Shown in pieces: positions 7,315-16,432 of a DNA stretch of 46,045 nucleotides. The notes under the pieces were generated by a model that searched no databases, had not been told where the DNA came from, and saw only the letters and a program-made list of their open reading frames with translations. The position numbers were made by a program, and so were the translations under genes. The DNA lies in the IMG/VR virus record IMGVR_UViG_3300045733_000093, positions 1 through 46,045 of that record; one strand, 5' to 3'. Source of the DNA: a virus. The first letter of the stretch is position 1, and each line of letters opens with the position of its first letter.

Positions 7315-7518
7315 ATGCCATTATCAAAATACTTTGGCGGGGGTGGCGAAAAAGTTATGAAGAATATGAAGAAGGAATATGGCGAGGAAAAAGGTGAGAA
7401 AGTTTTTTATGCTACCTCTAATAAAAAGAAGAAGCATGAAAAGTCTGAATCTAAAACGAAGGAAAAGTTAGAGACTGGTCCTTCAATGAATTTCAAGAAG
7501 AAGTTTGGTATTAAGTAG
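7315..7518 (+). CDS. Small basic phage protein (67 aa)
   Basis: A strong AGAGG lies 8 bp before ATG 7315. The sequence MPLSKYFGGGGEKVMKNMKK followed by a GEKVFYATSNKKKK segment is a short conserved module seen beside portal genes in many uncultured phages. It is Lys-rich, hydrophilic and probably disordered at the end. Function unknown; nucleic-acid or protease-scaffold interaction is possible. Confidence 0.65.
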   Translation: MPLSKYFGGGGEKVMKNMKKEYGEEKGEKVFYATSNKKKKHEKSESKTKEKLETGPSMNFKKKFGIK

Positions 7519-7527
7519 AGGTGTATT

Positions 7528-7965
7528 ATGATTGACGTTGGACCTAATAAACAGATGCGTCCTCCCATGAATAGACCTATGGGTCAACCTATGAATCCAT
7601 CTATGGGTCCAAGACCTATGCCTACTGGTCCTATGATGGGAGGTTCACCCCAACTTATTAGACCTATGGGTCCAGGTCCGGGACCAACTCCACCAATGAC
7701 ACCTATACCAGCAGTTCCAGTAGGTAATCAACCCCCTATGAATGGTGGAGGTATGATTCCACCACAAACAGGCGGTATGGACCCAATGTTGGCACCCAAA
7801 CCTATGTCTATTGATACAGCACCCACTAATTATATGGACCCTGCTAATGCAGTTATTCCTGGTATGGGTCAACAGATGGGTGGAAATCAGATGGGGGGAT
7901 TGCGTAATGCTTATAACGGTAATCCTCAACCCCAACCTTTTGGAATGGGTAATAGGCGTTTCTAA
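7528..7965 (+). CDS. Low-complexity Met/Pro/Gly-rich protein
   Basis: The 145-aa protein is almost entirely Pro, Gly, Met, Asn and Gln, with repeated RPMG, MGPRPMP and MGGNQMGG motifs and no predicted globular core. It is flanked by the small basic protein and the portal gene and has a good ribosome site (AGAGGTG). Such disordered proteins in this position are probably virion components or assembly factors. The repetitive DNA makes its length prone to slippage or assembly error. Confidence 0.6.
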   Translation: MIDVGPNKQMRPPMNRPMGQPMNPSMGPRPMPTGPMMGGSPQLIRPMGPGPGPTPPMTPIPAVPVGNQPPMNGGGMIPPQTGGMDPMLAPKPMSIDTAPTNYMDPANAVIPGMGQQMGGNQMGGLRNAYNGNPQPQPFGMGNRRF

Positions 7966-7976
7966 TAGGTTCAATA

Positions 7977-10304
7977 ATGGCTAAGAAGCAAGTAGATAAA
8001 GAAATTCAGGACTTACTTAAAGAAGTGGTTACACACTTCGATAGTGAGGACCGTCAAATTAGAGAGCGCCAAATTCGCACTTGGCGTAGACTAAAGCTAT
8101 TCTGGGAAGGTTTCCAAAAAGCATGGTATAGTGAAATAGCACATGATTGGCGTATATGGGATGAGGTCCAGACTGATGATACCCAACAGTCATACTATGA
8201 TAAACCCATTAATGTGTTCCGTGCCTATCTTGAATCAATCATTGCCGCATTGTCAGTGGTCGTCCCCCCTATTAAGTGTTTTCCTGATGACGCAGACAAC
8301 ACTCTTGATTTGGCAACAGCTAAAGCCGGTGACAAAATAGCAGAGTTAATCTATAAACATAATGATGTATCTTTACTCTGGCTCCATGCGCTATTCATTT
8401 TCTGCACGGAAGGAATGGTTGGTTGCTATAATTATCCTGATTCAGATATTCATTATGGGACATATGCAGAAGATGAAACAGAAGAATCTGCTGAAGAACA
8501 TCAATTAGTTAATTGTCCTCAGTGTGGATATACTCTTGATGATAAAGAAGTTAATCATGAACTTGGTGAACTTCGAGAAAATCCCGCACAACAACAGCAA
8601 GAAGATGAATTTACTACTGTTCTTAATAAAGGTCCAGAAGAATATGAACCTGAAATGTGTCCTGCTTGTAATCAAGTGATTCAACCTGAAGTTAAGAATG
8701 AATCATTTCTTGTTACAAGAATTGTTGGAACTACACATAAACCTAAGACTCGTATTAAGATGGATTGTTTTGGTGGACTTTATATAAAGATTCCAGTTTA
8801 CGCAAGGAAGCAAGAAGATTGTCCTTATCTAATTTTTAGTTATGAAACTCATTATGCAAATGCTATTGAGAAGTATGAACATTTACATGGTAAACTAAGT
8901 GACAAGGATGGAAAGATAAAGATTGCAACTTCCACTGGACCCAAAGACCCTTACGAACAGTGGGGTAGATTGAGTCCACAGTATCAGGGTGCATATCCAG
9001 TAAATAATGTAACTATTCGTTCCGCGTGGCTTAGACCTGCGGCATTTAATGTTCTTCAAGATGAAGATGATATTAAAACACTTAAGAAACTCTATCCGAA
9101 TGGAGCTAAAGTAACTCTAGTAAATGATGAGTTTGGGGACGCAGAAAACGAAAGACTCGATGATGCTTGGACCCTTACTTATAATCCTTTATCTGATTAT
9201 TTGCATCATGACCCCCTTGGTTTGTTACTTGTTTCCATTCAAGAAATTACGAATGATATTATCAGTCTTACCTTACAGACTATTGAACACGGAATTGGTC
9301 AGACTTTTGCGGACCCTGGGGTATTAAACTTTAATGCTTATCGCCAGATGGAATCTGTTCCAGGTGGTATATATGAAGCGGTTCCCAAAACTGGAAAGAG
9401 TGTTGGCGATGCTTTTCATGAAGTTAAGACTGCTAATTTGTCGCCTGAAGTAATGCCATTTGCAACGAATATTCAATCACTTGCACAACTTGTATCTGGT
9501 GCTCTACCTTCACTATTTGGCGGACAGATGGAAGGTAGTGAAACTGCATCACAATATAGTATGTCTCGTGCCCAAGCATTACAGCGTTTGCAGAATGTTT
9601 GGAAGATGTTTACAGTATTTTGGAAGACTATTTTTGGTAAAGCAATTCCTGCATACATTCAGGAAGTTAAAGAAGATGAGAGAAGTGTTAAGCTTGGTAA
9701 AGATGGAAACTTTATTAATGTATTTATCAGGAAAGCTGATTTAGAAGGAAAAATCGGAGATATTGAATTAGAAACTGCTGAAAATTTACCTCTTACTTGG
9801 TCGCAGAAGAAAGATATGATTATGCAACTTTTGACAGCTGCTAATCCTGAGATTCTTGCAGTTTTGGCTGCTCCTGAGAATTTACCATCAATTCGTGAAG
9901 CAATTGGACTTACAGATTTCTTTGTTCCAGGTGAAGATGATAGAAATAAACAATATGATGAGATTAAACTTCTATTAAATTCTGAACCTCTACCTAATCC
10001 TATGGACCAGATGAATCCTGAAATGTCATCGGTAGATGTTGACCCTGTATATGATAACCATCAAATTGAGTTTGAAATTGTTCGTAAATGGGTAGTTAGT
10101 GATGCAGGTAGACAGACTAAGATAGATAATGAATTGGGTTATCGTAATGTATTATTGCATGGTAAAGCTCATTATACTATTATGAATCCTCCACAGATGG
10201 CACCTGGACAGGAAGGCGCACCTAATCCAGAACAGCCCAGTCAATTAGAAATGCAACCAGAAGCTCCAATTACTAATGAGAGTAATGTAAATACTGCCCA
10301 ATAA
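7977..10304 (+). CDS. Portal (head-tail connector) protein with zinc-ribbon-like insertion
   Basis: The 775-aa protein has the form of large podovirus portals: a helical N-terminus (QIRERQIRTWRRLKLFWEGFQKAWY), a long mixed clip/stem region, and a helical C-terminal barrel-like part. It forms the dodecameric pore through which TerL packages DNA. About residues 178-230 contain two cysteine pairs (NCPQCGYTL and MCPACNQV) separated by an acidic, Gln-rich loop, which looks like a zinc-ribbon insertion. The last residues are disordered (PEQPSQLEMQPEAP). A homing endonuclease gene follows 8 bp downstream. Confidence 0.8.
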   Translation: MAKKQVDKEIQDLLKEVVTHFDSEDRQIRERQIRTWRRLKLFWEGFQKAWYSEIAHDWRIWDEVQTDDTQQSYYDKPINVFRAYLESIIAALSVVVPPIKCFPDDADNTLDLATAKAGDKIAELIYKHNDVSLLWLHALFIFCTEGMVGCYNYPDSDIHYGTYAEDETEESAEEHQLVNCPQCGYTLDDKEVNHELGELRENPAQQQQEDEFTTVLNKGPEEYEPEMCPACNQVIQPEVKNESFLVTRIVGTTHKPKTRIKMDCFGGLYIKIPVYARKQEDCPYLIFSYETHYANAIEKYEHLHGKLSDKDGKIKIATSTGPKDPYEQWGRLSPQYQGAYPVNNVTIRSAWLRPAAFNVLQDEDDIKTLKKLYPNGAKVTLVNDEFGDAENERLDDAWTLTYNPLSDYLHHDPLGLLLVSIQEITNDIISLTLQTIEHGIGQTFADPGVLNFNAYRQMESVPGGIYEAVPKTGKSVGDAFHEVKTANLSPEVMPFATNIQSLAQLVSGALPSLFGGQMEGSETASQYSMSRAQALQRLQNVWKMFTVFWKTIFGKAIPAYIQEVKEDERSVKLGKDGNFINVFIRKADLEGKIGDIELETAENLPLTWSQKKDMIMQLLTAANPEILAVLAAPENLPSIREAIGLTDFFVPGEDDRNKQYDEIKLLLNSEPLPNPMDQMNPEMSSVDVDPVYDNHQIEFEIVRKWVVSDAGRQTKIDNELGYRNVLLHGKAHYTIMNPPQMAPGQEGAPNPEQPSQLEMQPEAPITNESNVNTAQ

Positions 10305-10312
10305 GGAATAAT

Positions 10313-10762
10313 ATGTTATATACTTGTAAGAAATGTGGTAATAATAATTTATTGGCAGATGAGATGTATTGGTCTGGTGTTAGAACTTATAAATGTAAGA
10401 AATGTTTTAATTCCACTAGAAAAAGAAGAACAGGAATTAAAGCAACTGAAAAAGAAAGACTTTATATAAAACAATGGCAACTTAATAGACTTTATAAAAT
10501 TACTGTAGAACAATATGGACAGTTACTACAAGACCAAAATAATAAATGTTTAATTTGTGATAGAGAATTTGATGAACAAATTAAGCCAGTTATAGACCAT
10601 TGTCATAGAACAGGAAAAGTTCGTGGAATTCTTTGTAGTAATTGTAATACCGCTCTGGGATATCTTCGTGAGGACAAGGTAGTTGTCCAAAGACTCTTGA
10701 ATTATCTGGAGTCTAATACTACCCTAATAAAAGGAGAAGCAAATGTCAATACCCAACAGTGA
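10313..10762 (+). CDS. Endonuclease VII-type HNH homing endonuclease, copy 2
   Basis: The 149-aa protein has paired CxxC motifs (CKKC, CKKC), then CLICDREF and PVIDHCHRTGKVRGILC followed by SNCNTALGYL, the metal-binding and catalytic core of the endonuclease VII family; all key residues are present. It lies between portal and scaffold and overlaps the scaffold start by 20 bases. Its C-terminus (ANVNTQQ) resembles the C-terminus of the upstream portal (SNVNTAQ), which may mark sequence shared at the insertion boundary. It probably cuts intron-less alleles of neighbouring phages to spread its region. Confidence 0.85.
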   Translation: MLYTCKKCGNNNLLADEMYWSGVRTYKCKKCFNSTRKRRTGIKATEKERLYIKQWQLNRLYKITVEQYGQLLQDQNNKCLICDREFDEQIKPVIDHCHRTGKVRGILCSNCNTALGYLREDKVVVQRLLNYLESNTTLIKGEANVNTQQ

Positions 10763-12008
10763 TGCAAGTGTCGAAACCCCTAATCCTTCTGGAACAATGG
10801 ACCATGAGGAAGTAATTGAATTCCTTGGTAATGATGATGAACCAGAAGTTATTGATTTAGAACCTAAACCCAAACCTTCTAAGTTACCTGATGATAAGAG
10901 TAAGGAAGATGAAAATGAGGGTGAGAATGAAGATGAAGGAACAGATGAATCAGATGATTTAACTGAACTTGAACAGGAATTAAATCCTCCAACAGAGGAA
11001 CAATTAGAACTTGTAACTCCAGTTCGACGTAAGGAAATTCTTGCAAAATATCCTAATGTATTTAAAGATTTTCCTTACCTTGAAAAAGCATACTATCGTG
11101 AACAGCAATTTACAGAATTGCTCCCTACTATTGATGATGCAAAAGCTGCTGTTGAAGCAAAGCAAGTTCTTGATAGATTTGAAAATGATGTAATGAGTGG
11201 TAATACTGAGACTCTACTCAAAGCTATTAAGAATGAGAGTCCCAGGGGATTTAATAAGATTGTAGATAACTATTTACCTACTCTTGCAAAGGTAGATGAA
11301 CAGGCATATTTTCATGTTCTTGGAAATGTAACTAAACATACTATCGTAGCTATGGTAAAAGAAGCAAGGACTAGTGGTAATGAAGCTTTACAGTCTGCTG
11401 CACAACTTTTGAATCAGTTTGTGTTTGGAACTAGTGATTTCAAACCTCCTACTAATCTTTCTAAAGATGAGCCAGCAGATGAGGGTAAGAATAAAGAACT
11501 CGAACAGAGAGAACAAGCATTTACTAGAAAGCAATTTGAAACTGCTAGAGGAGATTTGAATACTCGAATTAATAATACTCTTAGTAATACTATTGATGCA
11601 AATATTGACCCCAAGAAGAATATGACTGATTATGTTCGTAAAAATGCTTCCCGCGAGGCACTTGAATTGTTAGAATCAGTGTTAAGTAAGGATTCACGTT
11701 TCATATCATTAAAGGATAAACTTTGGGAAGCAGCCTTTAATAGTAATTTTAGTAGAGAATCCGTAGAACGTATTAAATCAGCTTATCTATCCCGTGCTAA
11801 GACACTGTTGCCTTCAGTAATTAAAAAGGCCAGAATTGATGCTCTCAAAGGATTAGGTAAGCGTGTTAGTGAAGAAGAACCGACTCCTAATAAGAGTCCA
11901 CTACCAGTAGGACGGCCACGTTCAATAGAAGGTAAGAGTGGCAAGATTAAAGATGCGAAGGATATACCTCATGGTATGAGGACTCTAGACTTTCTTAATT
12001 CAGATTAG
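10743..12008 (+). CDS. Capsid scaffolding protein, probable
   Basis: The 421-aa protein lies directly before the major capsid gene. The first 90 residues are very acidic and disordered (EDENEGENEDEGTDESDD). The rest is highly helical with heptad-like stretches (DDAKAAVEAKQVLDRFEND and LEQREQAFTRKQFE), and the C-terminal third is basic. An acidic N-terminus plus helical body and position are typical of internal scaffolds of podovirus proheads. ATG 10743 follows AAAGGAG; its start overlaps the end of the homing endonuclease by 20 bases. Confidence 0.7.
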   Translation: MSIPNSDASVETPNPSGTMDHEEVIEFLGNDDEPEVIDLEPKPKPSKLPDDKSKEDENEGENEDEGTDESDDLTELEQELNPPTEEQLELVTPVRRKEILAKYPNVFKDFPYLEKAYYREQQFTELLPTIDDAKAAVEAKQVLDRFENDVMSGNTETLLKAIKNESPRGFNKIVDNYLPTLAKVDEQAYFHVLGNVTKHTIVAMVKEARTSGNEALQSAAQLLNQFVFGTSDFKPPTNLSKDEPADEGKNKELEQREQAFTRKQFETARGDLNTRINNTLSNTIDANIDPKKNMTDYVRKNASREALELLESVLSKDSRFISLKDKLWEAAFNSNFSRESVERIKSAYLSRAKTLLPSVIKKARIDALKGLGKRVSEEEPTPNKSPLPVGRPRSIEGKSGKIKDAKDIPHGMRTLDFLNSD

Positions 12009-12022
12009 TAAGGATTAAAACA

Positions 12023-13273
12023 ATGGCAGTTGTGGAATCTCAGGTTGCGGGTTTGGAACTCGAAAGAGTCCTTCCAAAGATTCGCGTCCTGTTTGAAAGA
12101 GATGATAAGTTTTACGCTAACATTAAGAAGCGTGATGTTGAGAAAATCTCTAACAGGCAGATGCGTATTCCTTTGGAACTACGTCCTGGTGGAAGCTTTC
12201 AGTATTTTAATGCTGATGGTGGAGACTTGGGACGGGGTGGTGGTCCGACATTCGATAAGGCTGTTCTTACAAGTGTATTCGTTAGTGAGAATATCGAATA
12301 TACTAAGCTTACAGAATGGTCTACGGATGATGAACGTAAGTCTGTAACTAACGGAGTTCGTAGACTTACTGCTACTGCACTTGATGAATTGCGCCGACAG
12401 TTGGACGCACAGATGATGCAGGTTGGTGATGGTGTTATCGGTGTTATTAGTGTCGTTGCTACTGCTGGTGGCGTTGATACTTATACACTTGGAACTGATG
12501 GCTTTGGCGCACGTTTGATGCGTTTTGGTCAGACTGTTCAGGTATTTGATACTGCTCTCGGTGTTCTGCGTGGTAGTGGCGTTATTACCAAGTGGGACGT
12601 TGAGAATAAGAGTATCGACGTTACCCCGGCTATTGCTGGCGCTATCGCTACCGATAAGCTGGTTACTAATGGTATTGCTAATCCTACAGCACTTCCTGCG
12701 TTGTATGGTGTGCCATATCATCATTCCAACGCTTCGACTGGAACATGGTTAGGGTTTAGTCGCAGCGCAACCCCTGAAATTCGTGCCAATAGGGTTAATG
12801 GCCTTAATGCTGCATTGACACTTCCGTTGCCACGTCTTGCGATGAATAAGATTGGTAATCGTGTAGGTATTGATAATACTTTCAAGCCTACAGCATGGCT
12901 GCATCCTTGTCAGAAACAGGCTTATGAAGAAATTGGACAGCTTGTGTCTATCATTCATAAGCAGCCCAAGGAAGAAGCCTTGAATATGTATTTTGGGGAT
13001 GGTATGCAGATGGCTGGTGCATCTCTAAGGGATTCTTTCAATTGGGACAAAACTAGAATTGACTTTATCGTTGATGAAGTGTGGGGTCGCGGTGAAATTC
13101 TTCCCATTGGTTTCTATACAACTGATGGTAGGAAAATCTTTGAAATCCGTGGTCCTTCTGGTGGTGTGGCAACAGCCGATATCTTCTATATGGTTGTGGG
13201 TATGCAGACATTCGTTACGAATCCTGCTGCTTGTGCCTATATTGATGCGTTGGCAGTTCCGACTGGTTACTAA
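12023..13273 (+). CDS. Major capsid protein
   Basis: The 416-aa protein has the size, position (after scaffold) and composition of a HK97-fold major capsid protein: an N-terminal arm with ELERVLPKIRVLFERDDKFY, an extended loop with RPGGSFQYFNADGGDLGRGG, and a Gly/Ala-rich C-terminal A-domain (IRGPSGGVATADIFYMVVGM). Codon choice is richer in G and C than that of neighbours, as expected for the most highly expressed gene. ATG 12023 follows AAGG. Long antisense open frames here are shadows produced by this codon bias. Confidence 0.8.
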   Translation: MAVVESQVAGLELERVLPKIRVLFERDDKFYANIKKRDVEKISNRQMRIPLELRPGGSFQYFNADGGDLGRGGGPTFDKAVLTSVFVSENIEYTKLTEWSTDDERKSVTNGVRRLTATALDELRRQLDAQMMQVGDGVIGVISVVATAGGVDTYTLGTDGFGARLMRFGQTVQVFDTALGVLRGSGVITKWDVENKSIDVTPAIAGAIATDKLVTNGIANPTALPALYGVPYHHSNASTGTWLGFSRSATPEIRANRVNGLNAALTLPLPRLAMNKIGNRVGIDNTFKPTAWLHPCQKQAYEEIGQLVSIIHKQPKEEALNMYFGDGMQMAGASLRDSFNWDKTRIDFIVDEVWGRGEILPIGFYTTDGRKIFEIRGPSGGVATADIFYMVVGMQTFVTNPAACAYIDALAVPTGY

Positions 13274-13275
13274 TC

Positions 13276-13584
13276 ATGGTAGAGACTGGTAAAATTCCTC
13301 CAACAGCTCATAAAGCTGTAGTTGAGAATGTTAAGGTTGTTGCTCCAACACATGTTCTTCCTGTGACATCTGTTGTCCCTACGACACCTGTTGTTCATGT
13401 GACACATGTTGTTGAAGCAAAACCTACACCTATTAAGGTAGGATTAGTTACACCTGTTGTAGTGGAAGAAATTACCACTAAACAGATAGCAGAAATCACT
13501 GTAGCCCTAAAGGAGAGTGGAGCTGATTCCCACTCACAAATGATTACGTTAGCGAAAATTCTGAAGATTCTTAGGGAGAGATAA
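13276..13584 (+). CDS. Hypothetical Val/Thr/Pro-rich 102-aa protein
   Basis: Begins two bases after the capsid stop. Residues 18-65 are a repetitive Val/Thr/Pro/His stretch (VVPTTPVVHVTHVVEAKPTP) that would be extended and flexible. Residues 65-102 form a helical end (TTKQIAEITVALKESG). Its coupling to the capsid gene suggests a head-associated protein. It is not recognised beyond this. Its stop overlaps the next start by one base. Confidence 0.6.
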   Translation: MVETGKIPPTAHKAVVENVKVVAPTHVLPVTSVVPTTPVVHVTHVVEAKPTPIKVGLVTPVVVEEITTKQIAEITVALKESGADSHSQMITLAKILKILRER

Positions 13585-13898
13585 TGAGTGACCTTAATTT
13601 CCAGGCTTTTAGCACGGTTCAGCCTGAGAAGGTAGTCGTTCCTAAGACATTGGCTTCGGCTAATGTTATTGCACCGTCAGGGTTTCTTACGATTCTGACG
13701 GGTAACACAGTTGTTAAGACCATTACTCCACCACTTTTAGGTGTGCATATGTTGTGCATTATCTTTGCAGGAGTTGCTGGTGTTGATGCTTCTGACAATG
13801 TTGCTACTGCACGAGGCACAGTTGCAAGTCAGGCTTTACTATTTGTTTATAATCCTATTGATGCACACTACTATGTCGTTGGGAGTGCATTAGCTTAA
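13584..13898 (+). CDS. Putative capsid-decoration-like protein (104 aa)
   Basis: All-beta, apolar and Ala/Val/Thr-rich protein with no charged clusters and no membrane topology (VVKTITPPLLGVHMLCIIF is a single apolar stretch that could be a strand pair). It follows the capsid gene by one small gene and uses the same G- and C-richer codons as the capsid gene, suggesting high expression. A decoration or head-fibre role is inferred from these features; the family is not recognised. Confidence 0.55.
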   Translation: MSDLNFQAFSTVQPEKVVVPKTLASANVIAPSGFLTILTGNTVVKTITPPLLGVHMLCIIFAGVAGVDASDNVATARGTVASQALLFVYNPIDAHYYVVGSALA

Positions 13899-13982
13899 CT
13901 ATTAAAAGTGGGGCGCGCATACTGGTCACGCGCAAATTCTCTGGCGTAGAAATACGTTGGTCCTGAGACTGGAGAAAAAGTT
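13899..13982 (+). other. 84-bp intergenic stretch with a GCGCG/CGCGC stem
   Basis: Contains GCGCG and CGCGC separated by ten bases, followed by no T-tract. It may be an mRNA-stability or processing hairpin downstream of the highly expressed capsid block. The ribosome site of the next gene (CTGGAG) is at its end. Confidence 0.3.
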
Positions 13983-14888
13983 ATGATGCCTGGATTTTGG
14001 CGAGATACACGAGAATCTAATCAGCGAGTTTTACTCAATGATTATGGTACAATCAATAAGGTTAAGTATTTATTTCCACAGGGTGGGGGGCCTCGTGGGG
14101 CTTTCAATACGTTTGCAGACTTAAAGCAGAACCTTCGTTCCAAGGATATTATTTTCTTGTCTGGAGTTTTACAGGAACAGGCTATTACACCTGTTGGTGT
14201 ATTTGACGTAACTGTTATGGGTGCTGCTAATAGACCCAGACAGGCTACTAATGGTGGTGTTCCTACAGGTGGCGGAGCATCCTGGTTAGCACCTTCGAGT
14301 GTGACAGCAGGTGCAGCATTAATTCAGGTGCTAGAACAGGGATGGAGTTTTGAGAACATCCAGTTTGCTCCACCTGCTGCATTAGACTGTATTCGTTTCC
14401 GTCGTATGGAAACTGCTGCTATTCCTGATGCTTCACATGGTAGAGTTATTAGTTGTTATTTCTCTACTGGTGGAGCTGCGGGATGTGGAATCAATGGTGG
14501 CGAATGTAAGCGCATCGTCATTGATGATTGTGAATTTGAAGCATTAGGTGCTGGAACTTGTATTCGTAATACTGCTGATGGTGGTATTGCTGCACCTTCC
14601 TATTGGGAAATTACGAATAATCGTTTCTTACGTGGTAATGTCAATGAAATTGTTGCCGCTCTTGGAAATAGTTTGATTAAGGGTAACGTATTCCATGCGG
14701 TTTATGCTGTTGAGGCTGGCTGGAGAGTCAATCTCGATGGTGGCGCTGCAAAGAATATGGTTATTGATAACTATTTCTCTGATGTGGATACTACTATCGC
14801 ATTAGGATGCAAGAAGGCTGTTGCTGCTGATATCTGGAGAAATTATGTAGCAACGGTTGCTGACCCAAAGGTTGTTGTTCCTGCGTAA
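13983..14888 (+). CDS. Right-handed beta-helix protein, capsid or tail fibre
   Basis: The 301-aa protein consists of repeated short strands with Asn/Asp turns in the region 115-285 (GWSFENIQFAPPAAL, KRIVIDDCEFEALG, YWEITNNRFLRG, NMVIDNYFSDVD), the coil pattern of pectate-lyase-like parallel beta-helices. Such proteins form trimeric fibres or bind polysaccharides. The conserved start LLNDYGTINKVKYLFPQGGG may be the virion anchor. GGAG is 9 bp before ATG 13983; the next codon is also ATG. Confidence 0.65.
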   Translation: MMPGFWRDTRESNQRVLLNDYGTINKVKYLFPQGGGPRGAFNTFADLKQNLRSKDIIFLSGVLQEQAITPVGVFDVTVMGAANRPRQATNGGVPTGGGASWLAPSSVTAGAALIQVLEQGWSFENIQFAPPAALDCIRFRRMETAAIPDASHGRVISCYFSTGGAAGCGINGGECKRIVIDDCEFEALGAGTCIRNTADGGIAAPSYWEITNNRFLRGNVNEIVAALGNSLIKGNVFHAVYAVEAGWRVNLDGGAAKNMVIDNYFSDVDTTIALGCKKAVAADIWRNYVATVADPKVVVPA

Positions 14889-14919
14889 GTGAACAAAGCG
14901 TAGTCTGCATGATGGGGAG

Positions 14920-14956
14920 GGGGAGATACTTAATAGGCGACATTAGGTATCTCCCC
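14920..14956 (+). promoter_or_regulatory. 10-bp perfect hairpin between capsid/fibre block and tail block
   Basis: GGGGAGATAC (14920-14929) and GTATCTCCCC (14947-14956) pair perfectly around a 17-nt loop. There is no T-tract, so a classic terminator is unlikely. The next start codon is only 7 bases downstream and lacks an evident Shine-Dalgarno, so the hairpin could reduce read-through from the capsid block, block translation initiation, or be an RNase site that sets different expression for head and tail genes. Confidence 0.5.
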
Positions 14957-14963
14957 AAGTAAC

Positions 14964-15530
14964 ATGGAAGAAACTGAACCAATCGAAAGTATCAACAAAC
15001 AGTTAAGAAATATGTTTGGAATAGATTCCATGACTGGTAGAACTATGTTTCGAGTTGTATGGAGTGAAGAACAATTTGAAATGAGAATGACGGATAGAAC
15101 TGAGACTGGAATTCAGTTACTTACTCCGGTTCTAAAAGAATTACCCAAATATCGACAATGGATTACTGAAAAGTATGTCCTTGAGAGATTGGTAATTGTT
15201 CCAGAACCAGACAGAAAAGAACTTCCAACTAGTATTCTATCTTATGAACCTGTTTGGGTATTTAAATCTAAAGATGATACTTATGTTCCACCTACATTTT
15301 GGGCATGTAAATTTGTAATTGATACTCTATATGCTGCTCTTGGTAAACAGAGTATGGCTAAATATGTTGATGAAGAATCTAAACATCCACAAGAAGTAAA
15401 AGAAAAGAGAATCAATAAACTTACGGAGGAATTATTTGGAGATGAATCATTCTTACTTGGTAGAACTATAACAGGAGAGGCTACAACTGTGCCTCAATCA
15501 TATGAAACAGTTCAAAAGGAGACAGTATGA
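14964..15530 (+). CDS. Conserved phage protein, probable virion-assembly role
   Basis: The 188-aa protein carries a segment (MFGIDSMTGRTMFRVVWSEE) that I associate with a conserved hypothetical protein of many podovirus-like phages, always among structural genes. It has alternating charged helices and strands, no membrane segment, and a disordered Thr/Gln-rich C-terminus. It overlaps the next gene by four bases (ATGA). The start ATG lies behind a hairpin and has no clear ribosome site. Function unknown. Confidence 0.6.
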   Translation: MEETEPIESINKQLRNMFGIDSMTGRTMFRVVWSEEQFEMRMTDRTETGIQLLTPVLKELPKYRQWITEKYVLERLVIVPEPDRKELPTSILSYEPVWVFKSKDDTYVPPTFWACKFVIDTLYAALGKQSMAKYVDEESKHPQEVKEKRINKLTEELFGDESFLLGRTITGEATTVPQSYETVQKETV

Positions 15531-16219
15531 GTATCGTAGGTGAATTTCCGGGTCATGCAGCTTTTAGAAGGCGAACAATTAGAGGACCAGTAAATCCATT
15601 GGATAAGACTACTATCGTTAGTATTTATCCAGCAGAGATTGTTGAAACTAAAGCAACAATTTCACCAGGAAGATTTGTTATTCCTCCGGGTAGTTTTGAG
15701 AAACCAGCGATTGTTGTTGTAGGTCCGAGTAGTTGGTGGAGAGAAATTGACGAGGACCAGCCATTACTTGAAATTCCAGTTTCAAGTATCCAGATTGCTG
15801 ATTCTGTCATTAAGGACTATTGTAATGGAATTCTTGGATGTAATATGGCTGATTCTATGCCAGGATTGTTCTATGTTCCCGGTGAACAGACACTTGCAAC
15901 CATTCAGAAATCTTATAAGCATGAACTAGATATGGCATTGGCTAGACAGCGAAATTGGTATTCAATGCTAGTTAAACTAGGTGATGCTTTGTGGGCACGT
16001 TCTAATGGTAATCCTCTTGCAATCAGTGATAGTATGAGAACTGCTGCAAAGGAAATGAATCTTAATAAGGATTGGATGAAAGACTTTACAATGCTTGATA
16101 CTGTTCGTTGTAAGGCTTGTGGAGCTTTACTTAATCCAATGTATCCAGTTTGCCCAACTTGTCATGCAATTAATGACCCTGTTAAGGCGAAAGAATTGGG
16201 CTTAACATTCGCTCAGTAA
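15527..16219 (+). CDS. Conserved phage protein with C-terminal zinc ribbon
   Basis: The 230-aa protein has a beta-rich N-terminal half (FVIPPGSFEKPAIVVVGPSS), a helical middle (KSYKHELDMALARQRNW), and at residues 195-215 two CxxC pairs (CKACGALLNPMYPVCPTC) that form a zinc ribbon. The pairing with the preceding conserved gene is characteristic of this group of phages. A structural adaptor role is likely from position; no enzymatic residues are seen. Confidence 0.6.
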   Translation: MSIVGEFPGHAAFRRRTIRGPVNPLDKTTIVSIYPAEIVETKATISPGRFVIPPGSFEKPAIVVVGPSSWWREIDEDQPLLEIPVSSIQIADSVIKDYCNGILGCNMADSMPGLFYVPGEQTLATIQKSYKHELDMALARQRNWYSMLVKLGDALWARSNGNPLAISDSMRTAAKEMNLNKDWMKDFTMLDTVRCKACGALLNPMYPVCPTCHAINDPVKAKELGLTFAQ

Positions 16220-16231
16220 ATGGAGAATATC

Positions 16232-16423
16232 ATGCCACATGACCGTAATGAGAAATTGTTAGAAGTTGGTGATTTTGTAATGGTTCCTTGCGTAATTACT
16301 CATATTCAACCTAGTATTGAATTCTGTAATTTAAGTTTGGAAACAGTTGAAAAAATGTATCCGGGTGAAAATAAAACTACTATTACATTAAATTCAGGAC
16401 AAGTTGAAAAGTATCACAAATAG
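16232..16423 (+). CDS. Hypothetical 63-aa protein, KOW/SH3-like
   Basis: I chose ATG 16232 because GGAGAATATC lies directly before it, the same spacing and bases found before the next gene; a possible ATG at 16220 is part of that ribosome site. The protein begins LLEVGDFVMVPCVITHIQ, a small beta-barrel pattern, and ends ITLNSGQVEKYHK. Probably a small SH3-like accessory protein; function unknown. Confidence 0.6.
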   Translation: MPHDRNEKLLEVGDFVMVPCVITHIQPSIEFCNLSLETVEKMYPGENKTTITLNSGQVEKYHK

Positions 16424-16432
16424 GAGAATATC

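Noticed and set aside
12179-12724. 181-aa antisense open frame in the capsid gene
   Set aside because: Shadow of the capsid reading frame with no ribosome site and low-complexity composition.
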